Shown in pieces: positions 47,651 to 58,017 of a stretch of DNA of 64,000 nucleotides. Each line of letters begins with the position of its first letter. Within the stretch, counting starts at the first letter, position 1. This DNA is from Magnolia sinica (Eukaryota > Streptophyta > Magnoliopsida > Magnoliales > Magnoliaceae), in contig NC_080577.1 of the NCBI RefSeq assembly GCF_029962835.1, forward strand, positions 25,898,501-25,962,500, read 5' to 3'. Position numbers and translations under genes: made by a program. Under the pieces are notes generated by a model. That model was given only the letters and a program-made list of their open reading frames with translations, was not told the origin of the DNA and searched no databases.

Positions 47651-50007
47651 GGAAAAAGAAAGTTGATAAATTCTGATAATTAATGTTACCTCTCAAAAGG
47701 ATACATCCACCGATATCTGACAAGTCCACAAAGTTGTGCTTCCTCTACTAAGTGCACCACTAGGTGTGTCATAGGAACAAAAAAAGATGGGGAAAAATAT
47801 TTTTCGAATACACATAATGTTTCCACTATTTTATTTTTTATATTTTTAAGCTCTTCACGATTAATAACTTTTGAACATATGACGTTAAAGAATCTTGACA
47901 TTTCACAAATGGCAGTGCGCAATGTCTTCTTCTTTCCTAAAAACGAGTGCATCAACAAAATTGGTAGTAATTGCTGCATCACAATGTGATAATCATGCGA
48001 CTTGAGGGCCTTTAGCTGAGAATCCTCTAAATTAACACGATGTGTCCAGTTTGCACAATATCCTCTTAGGACTTTCAAATTACTCAGTGTCAGACAAAAC
48101 ATGTTTCTTTCAGATGTGGACAACGTGAAAGGATCTTTGGGTAAGAATAACCTGCCGTTTCTTTCTTCAGGCCACAGACTTTCTTATCTTCATAGCCTGA
48201 AGATCCTGATGGGCTTGTAAACCATCCTTAGTCTTATCATTTGTATTCATGATTCTTGCAATAAGGTTCTCGGTGACATTTTTCTCAACATGCATCACAT
48301 CCAGATTGTGACGAATGGGCAAATGCTCCTAGTATGGCGAGTCAAAAAGGATTGTTCTCTTCGTCCAGGTAGTAATGTTGATTGGGTCATTGTTAGACTT
48401 TTTCTTAGTCTTTCCCACTTGCTTTCTGAAAACGGTTTCAATATTATTCATTTTACGTAGTACATCTGAACCTTTCATACACTTCAGAGCCTTCCTTTTT
48501 TCCTCTTTCCCATTGAATCTGGTTCTGTCAGTCCTAAAGTCATGACCAAATGGCAGGAATCTTCTATGCCCATACATGCAAACTTCTTTCCATGTTCAAG
48601 CCAAACCGATTCTGTCTCCTCACTACAAATCAGGCATGCATACTTTCCTCCTGTCCTACAACCAGAAAGATGTCCATACGCTGGAAAATCGTGTATTGCC
48701 CATAGTAAAATTGCCCTCATTGTGAACATATTCTTACTGTGCGAGTCATATGTCACAGATCCTTCCCACAATCAAGCAACTCTACAATCAACGGTTGCAA
48801 GTAAACGTCAATGTCATGTCCTGGACCTTTTTTCCCGGGGATCAAAAGTGTTAACATGGTAAACTCCTTCCGCATGCATAAATGAGGCAGGAGATTATAC
48901 GTAATAATCATAATAGGCCAACAACTATATGAATTGTTCATATTCTCAAAAGGATTGAATCCATCCGTTGCAAGTCTCAAACAAACGTTACGTGGCTCCA
49001 CAGTAAAATTAGCATACTTTTCATCTACAATCTTCCACATAGACGAATTCACTGGATGACACATGTAAATATCATCTTGAGCCAACTTTGAATGCCATAT
49101 CATATTCTCTGCAATCTTTGGTATAGTGTAGAGTCTTTTTAACCTCGGCGTTAATGGAAAGTACCTTAGCACCTTACGAGGTACACGTGGGGCGGTTGAC
49201 TTTACAACACTATTAAATTTCCATCTACTTGCTCCACATTTTGGACAACACTGCTTATCACCATGGTCCTTCCAGTACAAAATACAATCGTTAGGGCATG
49301 CATGTATTGTCTCATAGTTCATACCCAATGAACTGATCAGCCTCTTTGCATTATAAGTACTATCTGGCAAAGAGTTCTCATTGGGCAAAATTTTCTTGAG
49401 CAAGTTTAACAACTCTGTAAAGCTATTGTCTGACCAACGAAACCTAGCCTTCATACTCAGCAACTCCGCTGTCACAGACAACTTTGTATGCTCTAGTTTA
49501 CACGATGGATATAGGGGTTGTTTTGCATCCTTCATTAACTTCCTATACCAAGCCTCATTGCCTAAGTCATCATGAGGTTCAATATCATCTTCATTATTAA
49601 CCTCATCCATACATGCATCTAACTCAATGAGTTGAAAACGACCAAAAGCATCATTCACCAAATCAACCATTCTGGGCAACACATCTTCATTACGATTATT
49701 GATAAATGTACTCACACCTGTTTCAAGACGTTGTTCCCCATGGAGAAACCACGTCGTGTACGTTTTATCCATACCATTAAAAACCAAGTGTTCGAAAATG
49801 GTTTCTCATCTTCCCACGTATATTACAACACTTGGCACAAGGACAGTTGTGCCAGTCTTCCCCATTTGAATTTTGTTTCACGTACTTTAGAAATGTTGGA
49901 ACACCTTCCATGTATTCAACAATTAACCTTCCTGCCCTCATCCAGTTCTTACATGGTGTCATGGAAGCCATCTCTGGTAACCCTGACATGATCATGGGAA
50001 ACAACAT
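46419..50007 (-). pseudogene. TNP2-type CACTA transposase, decayed
   Basis: Minus strand, several exons. In order: the transposase-associated N-terminal domain (50007 to about 49780; WHNCPCAKCCNIRGKMRNHF), the Tnp2 catalytic region (49787-48760; ILYWKDHGDKQCCPKCGASR, LATDGFNPFENM, HDIDVYLQPLIVELLD; then GSVTYDSHSKNMFTMRAILL and DFPAYGHLSGCRTGGKYACL to 48484), GHRRFLPFGHDFR and a stop-bearing stretch with RHNLDVMHVEKNV (48580-48180), the DUF4218 domain (48123-47686; ALKSHDYHIVMQQLLPILLM, VHLVEEAQLCGLVRYRWMYP), PEGCIVERYILEESMMYC (47595-47347), and the DUF4216 domain (46925-46419; VHIEDTSNGCYVDPETNL, DEPFIHASQVAQVFYYKDPT). Frame shifts lie near 49785, 48765 and 48560, with further stops near 48340-48180 and 47105-46960. 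The gene is dead, but its introns and domain order are intact. Confidence 0.9.
47614..47649. repeat. (TAA)n microsatellite in a TNP2 intron
   Basis: About twelve ATA/TAA units sit between the exon starting at 47595 (minus) and the DUF4218 exon ending at 47686. Confidence 0.95.
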
Positions 50008-51369
50008 TTAGTCCCTGGGTTTAGAATTTGAATTATATTTTGACACCTATTTTTAACATTTGAATCATATTTTGACACCTTTATTTCAGAAAATTGCATT
50101 TTGGTTTTTCATCCATGGATGGTTAGGAAATAGGATAATATTTACTACCAACAATTTCTAAGCATGGATTATTCGGACCTGTATTTAATTTAATCCATTG
50201 TTCATTCAAATGGTCCACCCCACATAGGGCCACCAAATCTTGCACATGTCCCACTTCATACATCTCATGAGCATGTGAAATTCAATGAACAATGTAGAAA
50301 ACAGTGCAATGTATCAGTTACAACTTGTTCCATGCTATCCCTTCAAACCATGTGATTATATAATATCATAGAGCAATGATCAACATGGCTAAGTGAAGGG
50401 GAACCTTCCATGCATGTAGTTGCATTTGGACTGTGGGCATCCACATCACCTGTATGGACTGTTTGTTAGGTCCACTATTTCTAGGATCCCTGAAAAAATC
50501 ACACCTGCCAGGTGATCCAAACCTTCCAGTCGGTTGCATACAAAATGGATGGTCAGATCACACATACAAGATAGGTTCGCTCACAGATGTTTAATTTTAG
50601 TAGCATTAACAATAGAAACAAGTTTTGCATGCCACATTAAAAGTACTCAAATAAAAGATGTTTAATTGGGAAGGGAGACAACAGAGGATGAACTTGGTGT
50701 AGAAGTGTTAAATCAGCCTTCAAATTGGGTTTTTTTTTTTTCCCTTATAACTTAACGACCCATTTAGATATAAGCAAATCAGCTGTTTTTTATTCTTCTT
50801 TGAAACAGATATGCATCTGTTCCTCAGTACATTTTGGGTGGTGCACGAAGGCTTCACATTTTCTTTTTTTTTCTTTTTTTTTTTGTTTTTTTTTGAACTG
50901 TAATCTCATTTTTTGTTTTAGCCTCATATACTGGAACTAACTATTTGTGGGGAAAAAAAATGGTATCCAAAAGGACCCAAAGTCAATAAACCTAATAGGG
51001 CAGAGAAAAAAGTGCAAAAGAAGGAGAAATATCAGAATTCATTGGAACCATGCAGTAATGCTCTGTGATCAGAACCCAAGCATTGTGAACTGAAGCCAAC
51101 AATTCTATCACCATCAAGTTTTCTTTTTAAAACCCACTTGGACCCAAGGAAACTCTTATTTTTCACTACATCAATGAAGTTTAAAGCATAACCTACTATC
51201 CACAACTAAGAGGGAATGATGTTTAAGACTTCACTCATTCACATTACTGACTGAGAGCAGAAATAACATGCCATTGGAAGCAAAAAAATAAAAAATAATA
51301 AAAAACCTCAAAAGCAGGGATAAAGTGGTTTTTTTTTTCTTCTTCTTCTTCTTCTGGTAAGTAACATAC
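50008..51369 (-). other. CACTA interior upstream of TNP2, no gene recognised
   Basis: T-rich low-complexity runs lie at about 50728-50742 and 50862-50895. Minus-strand fragment SFLGSKWV near 51140 weakly recalls a copia reverse transcriptase but is too short to call. Confidence 0.4.
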
Positions 51370-51537
51370 CGAAAGATATTGAAACAATCCCTCTAAATGT
51401 TGGGGCTTCAGATAAACATCCCCTGTTATGTACGAGGCCTGTTGAAGGAAGGCAGAGTGTTGAATGCCGACAACACATGAATCTATAGGAATCATGGAAC
51501 GTTGAGCAGAGAATATTGCATTCATTACAGCAACGTT
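51370..51537 (-). pseudogene. Exon of a TFIIH subunit TFB4/GTF2H3-like gene, probably captured
   Basis: A 168-base minus-strand frame encodes VAVMNAIFSAQRSMIPIDSC, then VVGIQHSAFLQQASYITGDV, then YLKPQHLEGLFQYLS. It ends exactly at a splice donor (TTTCG|GTATGT, 51370/51369). This matches my memory of the plant TFB4 segment that runs from YVAVMN to QYL, part of the von Willebrand-like fold of the TFIIH p34 subunit used in transcription initiation and DNA repair. The 5' splice acceptor is not clean. No other TFB4 exon (N-terminal part or the C-terminal zinc-binding part) is seen nearby. It lies inside the CACTA element, on the strand of the transposase, so transposon capture is the simplest reading. 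The frame is unbroken, so capture may be fairly recent or the piece still under constraint. Confidence 0.7.
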
Positions 51538-52114
51538 CCAGCATTTTGATGGAAATGCATGCAAGACATTTGGTAAGGATAGTAAGGAGAAGTAAAGGAA
51601 GAGATGGATTAGAGAAATCTGTTGTAATACAATTCGAGGGAGGGATGAAATAGGAAAGTAGAATATACCTCAGTGGAGGTGAAACGGAACACAGGGCCTT
51701 CCGTTTAAAGGTGATGGTCGATGGACGATGACGCTCCAACGGCCCTGGGAGGATTTCTCGATGGAAGATGAGGGAAAAGTGGAAGAGAGGGAGAAGAGGA
51801 GCGGGCGTGGGATGGTTTTCCTCATAAGATAAATTTTCAAATCTATATATTGTGAGTTTACCATAATTTATAACACAAGCTCTATTAACGGTCGTACATG
51901 CATGGGACCATTTCTGCATGGTTAAGATTTTTTTAGATAATAAAATTAAAAATATTTACTATTTACACCTAGACTGATTATTTGGATGGTCTGGATAACT
52001 CTGTATCTTAGCCACTATTGTTATGGACGAGTCACCACTATTTTACATAAAATACAAGACTCACAATGCAAAGCCTTGGATTCAAAACGGTAAACCTTTG
52101 GACCTGGCATCGGT
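51538..52114 (-). other. Pyrimidine-rich, leader-like stretch beside the TFB4 exon
   Basis: Read on the minus strand, 51870-51670 is a C/T-rich leader-like sequence (CTCCTCTTCTCCCTCTCTTC). It is followed by a possible donor (CACTGAG|GTATATTC near 51667). It may be captured 5' UTR/exon 1 of the same donor gene with an intron to 51537. No coding motif proves it. Confidence 0.35.
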
Positions 52115-52285
52115 CTATGGGCCCCACCATGATAGATTTGTTTCATCCACGCCGTCCATCCATTTCACGACATCATTTTGTATAAGATCCCAAAAAACTA
52201 GATTGAAATAAATCTTGGGTGGACCACACAATCGAAAAACATTATTGGTTGCACGTATTGGTCCAACAGATCATGGACGGTTGAG
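52115..52285. repeat. MITE-like half element
   Basis: It starts with GGGCCCCACCATGATAGATT and has CACGCCGTCCATCCATTTCA, AAATCTTGGGTGGACCACAC, then stops before the second inverted end. It is truncated. Confidence 0.6.
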
Positions 52286-52930
52286 AGATGACAATTCCAA
52301 CTGGGCCCCTCTATTAATGCAGTCTCTCTCACTCGCGGTCTTTTTTAGGCCGTCCATTTGATATAATAACGTGGCCCACTTGAAAGTTGAAGAATGTCCA
52401 AATCTTTCGTCCATGGTGTGTAAATGATGGGACCCACTTGATAGACAGCTTAGATGTCCTGCATGTGTGCCACGTTGGCACATAGCACGTTGAGGGCCTG
52501 CCTTGTGCATGCGTGCAGGATTAGAGAAAAGTCTGTAAGCAGGCTAGTTTCTGTGTTAGTTTTGGACCTAAATGGTGGTGACTCTTGATCCGTATATATG
52601 ACAAAGTTGTACTGTAATCCAGGCTGTCCAAATCACTGACGCACCTGTGAGTGTACATAAGAGAAAATATGCAACGAGAAAATAAAATTAGCGATCTGAA
52701 TTTTCATTTCGAATTTGGACCGCTCACAATTTTTGTTGTAACCATCCATTTGATAGACATTAATTGGATAGTTAGGATTGTTTCGTAAGTTTTGTACGCT
52801 CCATCAACAATGGAAGAAGCAATTTGGATGGCATGGATAACTGCAATTTGGTGCCACATGTGACGAGGATGAATCACCACCATCTTTCAAATGGTGCAAA
52901 ACTAACACATGAAACTTACACAGTATGGTA

Positions 52931-53467
52931 GGAAACGGATTTGCTACTCCCCCTGCCACCAGCCAGTGGCTGATGGTCGGTGCTATGTGGGCCCCACCAT
53001 GAGGTATATATTTCATCCATGCATTCATCCATTTTTACAGGTAATTTTAGGGCTTGATTCCAAAAAATAGAGGTATATAAGTCTCAGGTGGACCACACCA
53101 CATGAAAACAATAGAGATTAGATATCCACCATTAAAATCCTCATAAGGCCCAATGTACTGTTTATTTGACATCCAATCTGTTTATTAGGTCATATAGGCC
53201 TAGATGAAGGGGAAAAGCAAAAATCATCTGGATCCAAAACTTTTATGGGCCCCTAAACGTTTTTAATGGTTGACGCTCATTCAACACTGTTTCCTGTAAT
53301 ATGGTCCATTTCAGATTGGGATATACCTCATTTTTGGTCTCATGCCGTAAGATGATCTTTAAAAACAGATGAACGGCATGGATGAAACACATACATCATA
53401 GTGGGGCCCACAGAGCACCGACCACCAGCCATTGTCGGGTGCCAAGGGGAGTAGCCAATTCGTTCCC
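52931..53467. mobile_element. MITE with ~90-bp terminal inverted repeats
   Basis: The left arm (52931-53023) and right arm (about 53375-53467) are inverted copies, with shared blocks GCTACTCCCC, ACCAGCCA(G/T)TG, GGTCGGTGCT, GTGGGCCCCAC and TTCATCCATGC. The 350-base core is non-coding and has the same block order as the other family members. The 9-base flanks do not match convincingly. It is the best preserved copy of this family in the window. Confidence 0.8.
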
Positions 53468-53539
53468 CTTATTTGTAGCGTGGTCAATTTAATCTTTGGA
53501 TATGAATCATTTTTTGGATAATTCTCTAAAATGATCTCG

Positions 53540-53925
53540 AAAAATAGATGAACGATGTGGATTGATTCCAAATTTTCAGTAAATTCAAAACTCAAGTGGA
53601 CCATGCCACATGAAACAGTGTGGAATAATGATTTTCAGGTTGATACGGCCCACAATAATGTTTATTTGCCGTCCAACCTATTCATAATATCAAAAATATA
53701 TGAATGAAGATAAAACACAAACATCAGCTTGATCCAGAACTTCTATGGCCTCCAAGAATTTTTCAATGGTAGAGGTTCAATCACACTATTTCCTGTGGTT
53801 TGGTCCACTTGAGCTTTGGACATGCTTACTTTTTGTTTTTCAGACCTCAAATTATCTGTTAACATGGATGAACGGAGTGGATAAAATAAATAAATAACAG
53901 TGGACCCCATAAAGTTTACTCTGAT
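53540..53925. repeat. MITE-like repeat, same family, ends eroded
   Basis: The block order is AACGATGTGGATTGATTCC, CAAGTGGACCATGCCACATG, GCCCACAATAATGTTTATTT, CAATCACACTATTTCCTGTG, GGATGAACGGAGTGGATAA, CAGTGGACCCC. It is non-coding. Confidence 0.6.
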
Positions 53926-53984
53926 AAGGGTAATGAGTAACTCACCTAAATATAGTAGAGAGGGGTTTCCTTGAAACATTCATA

Positions 53985-54265
53985 ATCATATATTGGGCCT
54001 GCCTAAATGTGATTCACATATCCAACCCACTCATTATGTGTGTCCCACTTGGATGAGGGGTCAGACCAAGTTTCAGCCGCATCCAAAACTCATGTGGGCC
54101 CCACCAAGTGCTTTTATATTTTTTAGGATGTTTTCACATGGTTTTAGATGGTATGGCCCAGCTAAGTTTTGCAATTGGATGATTTTTGAGATATCTCATA
54201 ACCTAAAGGGGACACATCAAATGCACGGCGTTGATGTTCGACACACATCATGATGGGGCCTGTAA
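53985..54265. repeat. Third copy of the 761-1302 repeat interior
   Basis: It is collinear with about 980-1245: TATTGGGCCTGCCTAA, TCCAACCCACTCATTATGTG, CCCACTTGGATGAGG, GGGCCCCACCAAGTGCTTTT, TTAGATGGTATGGCCCA, GCACGGCGTTGATGTTCGAC, ACACATCATGATGGGGCC. The outer inverted tips are missing or eroded. Confidence 0.75.
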
Positions 54266-55429
54266 AACTTACTAACATCAATTCTTAGGTTCTCACAATG
54301 TCAATAAGTTAGGTCATAATTTTGACCATAATATTTGGCCCATTTTACATGTCTGGTCCATTCACTCTACTTTACTAATCAATATCCTCAATCTGACTAG
54401 TTACTCGCCTCGATCAAGCCACAGATGAGAAAGATATTGGGCATACAAGATTGATCAACAATTTGAGTAAAATTTGATTTAAACGGTTAAAGGTTAAATT
54501 AGTGGATGTGTCTAATAATTTATTAAAAAATATTTTTTATTTCACAGAAAAATTTCAATTTCTATTTAAAAATAACATTTTTTTTCAAAATGTATATTTT
54601 TTTACTCTTAATTTTTCTTTGAAAACTTTTAACAAAATATCATTTTTATTATAAAATATTTCAAAAAAATTAAAATACAAATTCTGAATTTTTTTTTTCA
54701 AAATCTCGAAAAATTTTCCAAATTTTAATTTTTTTCCCAAAAATTCCAAAATGCCGATTTTTTTTTTTCTTCAAAAGCATCATTTTGTTTTCAACTTTTC
54801 AATTTTCTTTTTTAAAATGATATTTTTTTTTTCAAAATCTCAATGTTTTTATAAAATATTATGGTGGGGCCCACATTGTGAAAATTTTCACATTTTTAAA
54901 AATATTTTTAATTTTCTTTTTCAAGATATTATTTTTTTCTCAAAATCAAATGCTTTTTTTTTAAAAAAATTCAAAATTCTTTTTTTCCCACAAAATAGAT
55001 TTTTATTAAATCACTATTTTTATTTTTTTAAATCTATTTTTTTCTCAAACATTGTTAAATTTTTTAAACTTCTCAATATTCTTTTTCATGTGATATTACA
55101 AATCATTTAAATATTAATTTTAATTAAAAAATAAAAATAAAAATTCCACTCATTTGATATAAAAACTAAATAAATTTTCTTTTTGCATTCAATCAATTGT
55201 TAAAAAATAATCTTAGATACAAATATGTACAATTAAACCACTAAAATTCTATTAAAAAACTATTATTAGACTATAAAAAAAACTTTATTTTCCACCATAT
55301 TCCTAAAAAAATGAAAAAAATTAATGTTAAGGCAAAAGTCTTTTTACGACAAACCATGATATGTCGCAAAGGCAACTGAAAAGCGTGTCATTTAGTATTT
55401 TGGGCAGGAATTTGCAACTGTTTATATTC
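54266..55429. other. AT-rich low-complexity CACTA interior (5' side)
   Basis: From about 54500 to 55320 the sequence is almost only A and T, built from TTTTTCAAAAT-like words. One 'GGTGGGGCCCACATTGTGAAA' word lies at 54863. No frame is credible, and the 119-codon Phe/Lys-rich frame at 54751 is compositional. Confidence 0.7.
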
Positions 55430-55681
55430 CGTCACAAATTCAAAATTTGTGACGGATTTCGTCCGTCGCCTACTTACGACGGACCACAATCCTTCGTAAA
55501 TACGTCATAAATCAGATTTTAGTGACGGATTTTGGTCCGTCGTGAAATTCAGCGACGTTTGGACCAGGATTTTCAAGAAAAACAGGCATAGCGACGGACT
55601 TTTTCCATTAGCGACGGATTAAATCCGTCGTTAAACCAAGAGATTTTAGTTACATCGCAAATTGACATTTTTGGTGTAGTG
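55430..55681. repeat. CACTA sub-terminal repeats and terminus (5' end of the element)
   Basis: Motifs GTGACGGATTTCGTCCGTCG, GACGGATTTTGGTCCGTCG and GCGACGGATTAAATCCGTCG precede the end ...CATTTTTGGTGTAGTG. They mirror the array at 24862-25265. Confidence 0.88.
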
Positions 55682-56022
55682 TAATTAGATCCATGAGACA
55701 TTCAGAGATCTGACAAATCTCTTCTTACCAACTAGATAGGACAGGACTTTGATTCCAATTATGTCCTTGAATCAATACAAGGTAACTTCTCAATTGCTAC
55801 AAGTGGATCCTTGGCACCCTAGTTCCTACCTTTAATTTTATTAGTTTTTTAATTAACATATTCACCATTATTCCCTCATATTCCCTTGATTTAAATTTCA
55901 TCTTATTCTAGTTATAGTTCTGGTTACTTTCAAATTACGTACAGGTTTCAGTCCCTGTGGATTCGACCTCAGTCTCACCGAGTTTATTACTACATCACAA
56001 CCATATACTTAGGGAGTGAACA
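55682..56022 (+). mobile_element. Athila-type solo LTR, right part
   Basis: It has the typical LTR tail 'CAGTCCCTGTGGATTCGACC', then GAGTTTATTACTACATC, ending ...GGGAGTGAACA, followed by the TGTTG duplication (56023-56027). It completes the LTR begun at 22763. Confidence 0.85.
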
Positions 56023-56027
56023 TGTTG

Positions 56028-57119
56028 TGCCATGGGCTCAATTATGAAGCAAATCCGAGCTTTAGGTTGTTTTATCTTGAAAAGTCTCTTAGCGGGTGCT
56101 AAAATGGACTTGATCTAAATTATCAGTCCACACTTAATGATCAGGGCCCAAATTTGGAGAAAATGTGTAGTCAAGATAGGTAGACAATTGGACAAATTTT
56201 GGTGGTTGATTGATGGTGAGAAAGGCCTAGATTTGAAATTTCACCTTTTGTTTCAAAGGGAAGGAGTTGGCTTCAGTGTTCAACAACGTAGGATCAATGA
56301 TCAGGGTCTAAGTTTTTGATGATAGCATAGTCATGTGAGGCCACGGTGTGGTCCAAGTTTGAGTTGCGATGGACGGCAAGAAGTGGTTACATCTGAAGAT
56401 TTAGATTTATACAAAGTTGATAAGCCCTAAAGGTTAACTTCGCGGCTAAGTAAAAGCCTAACAAGGTGGGGTATTCATATTTCACACTTGACCTGTATGA
56501 TCACCAATCCAAGTCATTCATAGGAAGGAAAATATCTCACTACAACTACCCACGAGGTTTATTCACTCAGTAGACACCAAAATCAATGGTTACGGGCTGA
56601 TTTGTCAATTAGGCCCTTTTTACAATGATCTAAGGGCTAAAATTTAATGTGTATAGTTAATTTATGATATATAAGCATGATACAAAGTTTTACATGAAAC
56701 GGATCATGCGAACTATGTGTTCTAGAATTCAAGGGTCTAGGTTAATGACATTTTCGTAATTATTCTTGATCTAAGAGTTTTGTGAAATCTAATGGTTATA
56801 TATGGTTATATGTAGCTTTAAAAATAATTCTTACAAAAGGACTTACTTCTAAATCATTACGGATGAAGAGTTATTCGCCAGTTCATTTCAGGGAAGGTAC
56901 CTACGTCAAATCACACGATGGATGATCTTGTCTTAAAATCAACGGTCAGATTCCTGGATCTACGAATGAAGATTATTCCCAATGGTTAGGTTTATGTCAG
57001 GGAATTAATGTAAAGTTAGGATAGTTAAATTTGTATCCTACACATGTACATATTAAGTTAACTTCTTTGTAACGCTCGAGAACTTTCAATACTCGAGTAT
57101 TGAAATGTTCGGCATCTTA
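56028..57119 (-). mobile_element. Ty3/gypsy LTR end, minus orientation, host of the nest
   Basis: On the minus strand a polypurine tract (AAGGGGGGTAGAT, about 57132-57120) is followed directly by TGTAAGATGCCGAAC (from 57119), as at the start of a 3' LTR. The LTR body runs left to the solo-LTR insertion at 56022 and should continue at 22762. The opposite end was not located. It is non-coding. Confidence 0.55.
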
Positions 57120-57692
57120 CAATCTACCCCCCTTAAAAAAAATTTCATCACTAAAATTTATTTATTTGTTCCATTTGCACCGATTCGTTATGTTTAATAT
57201 TTCACAATATTCCTCGTGAGGTAGATGTATATATTTAGGTGTGTGTGTAATTGGCTATATGGAAATCGGGACGCGTACGCTACAATCTACCCCCCTTAAA
57301 ATAAAAATATCGACCCTGAGATTTGGTAATTGGATTAGAACGCTTATGCCTTTCCTGAACATGGTTTCGATCATTCTAAATTTTGGGGTATACCATGAAA
57401 TTTTCGTTTCATCATACGAGCATCCTAACCAGACTAGACGACAATGGAGATAAAATTTTAGAGGAAGATTGATAGAGACCTAAGTGAACTATTGGAAATT
57501 TTCAAAAATTTTCGATGCGTCTTTTATCTGCAACTAGTGGGGAATTCACTATATGTCAGAATTTCATTGAAATAGTTGAAAATCCTAGAATAAATTAGGT
57601 CTCTATTCTTATAAGAGAAACTTGTTCTTCTTGATTGTGACCCTATTTAAGGATTACCTTTAGTTCAAGACAAGTTTATTCGGATTTTTTTT
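57120..57692 (-). other. Internal 3' part of the minus-strand gypsy element
   Basis: The TACAATCTACCCCCCTTAAA block occurs twice (57116-57135 and 57281-57300), perhaps a duplicated polypurine region. No pol domain is recognisable. Confidence 0.4.
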
Positions 57693-57830
57693 CACTACCA
57701 AACAATCGAGCAAAGGCCACAGACTTTGAAAGTTTTTAGCTACGGATTAAATCTGTAGCAATTATGCTACAGATTTATTCCGTAGTTAAAACATAATTGA
57801 TTTGTAGCTAAAGCCTACCTCCTCACCATA
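57693..57830. repeat. CACTA-like terminus with palindromic repeats
   Basis: CACTACCAAACAATCG at 57693 is followed by GCTACGGATTAAATCTGTAGC and GCTACAGATTTATTCCGTAG palindromes, the pattern of CACTA sub-terminal repeats but with a different motif from the large element. No partner end is seen in the window, so it is a fragment or a miniature element. Confidence 0.4.
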
Positions 57831-57854
57831 ACTTTATTAGATATTAATGATGCT

Positions 57855-58012
57855 TAAGAGGCTCCATGGAGCCCATTGGAATATATGTGTTTAATCTAAG
57901 CCACCCATCAATTTTGATATATAATTTCAATGGATGAGCCCAAAAATTATGTAGATTAAAGATCTAAGTGGACCAGACCATAAGAAATAATAAAAATTTA
58001 ATTTCTATTATT
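57855..58012. repeat. MITE-like repeat, left part (split by the solo LTR)
   Basis: It has the block order of the common MITE-like family (TCCATGGAGCCCATTGG, CCACCCATCAATTTTG, AAGTGGACCAGACCATAAG). It continues at 61222 after the 58018-61216 insertion, where the closing end 'GGACAGAGTGGATAAA...ATCACGGTGGGCCCCACGG' lies (to about 61341). Confidence 0.65.
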
Positions 58013-58017
58013 AATAT

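Larger units (their letters stand above)
24842..55681 (-). mobile_element. CACTA (En/Spm) DNA transposon, ~30.8 kb including nested insertions
   Basis: The right end, read on the minus strand, starts CACTACACCAAAAATG. The left end starts CATTACGCCAAAATCG, an imperfect inverted match over about 40 bases. Both ends are followed by CACTA-style sub-terminal palindromes built on GCGACGGA...TCCGTCGC (24862-25265 and about 55430-55640). The three-base flanks are TGA (24839-24841) and TAA (55682-55684), one mismatch. It carries two minus-strand genes of the CACTA type: TNP2-like (46419-50007) and Transposase_24-like (32991-46229, interrupted). Removing the solo LTR and the Athila leaves about 15 kb. 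The transposase frames are broken in several places and the ends have diverged, so it is immobile on its own. A mosaic of two related elements is the main alternative. Confidence 0.75.

Noticed and set aside
51080-51190. Minus-strand SFLGSKWV stretch recalling a copia reverse transcriptase
   Set aside because: Fewer than ten matching residues and no neighbouring RT motif.
51308-51919. 203-codon minus-strand frame around the TFB4 exon
   Set aside because: It is in a different frame from the TFB4 match and reads through leader-like and intron-like sequence.
54751-55110. 119-codon Phe/Lys-rich frame
   Set aside because: Produced by A/T-only low-complexity DNA.
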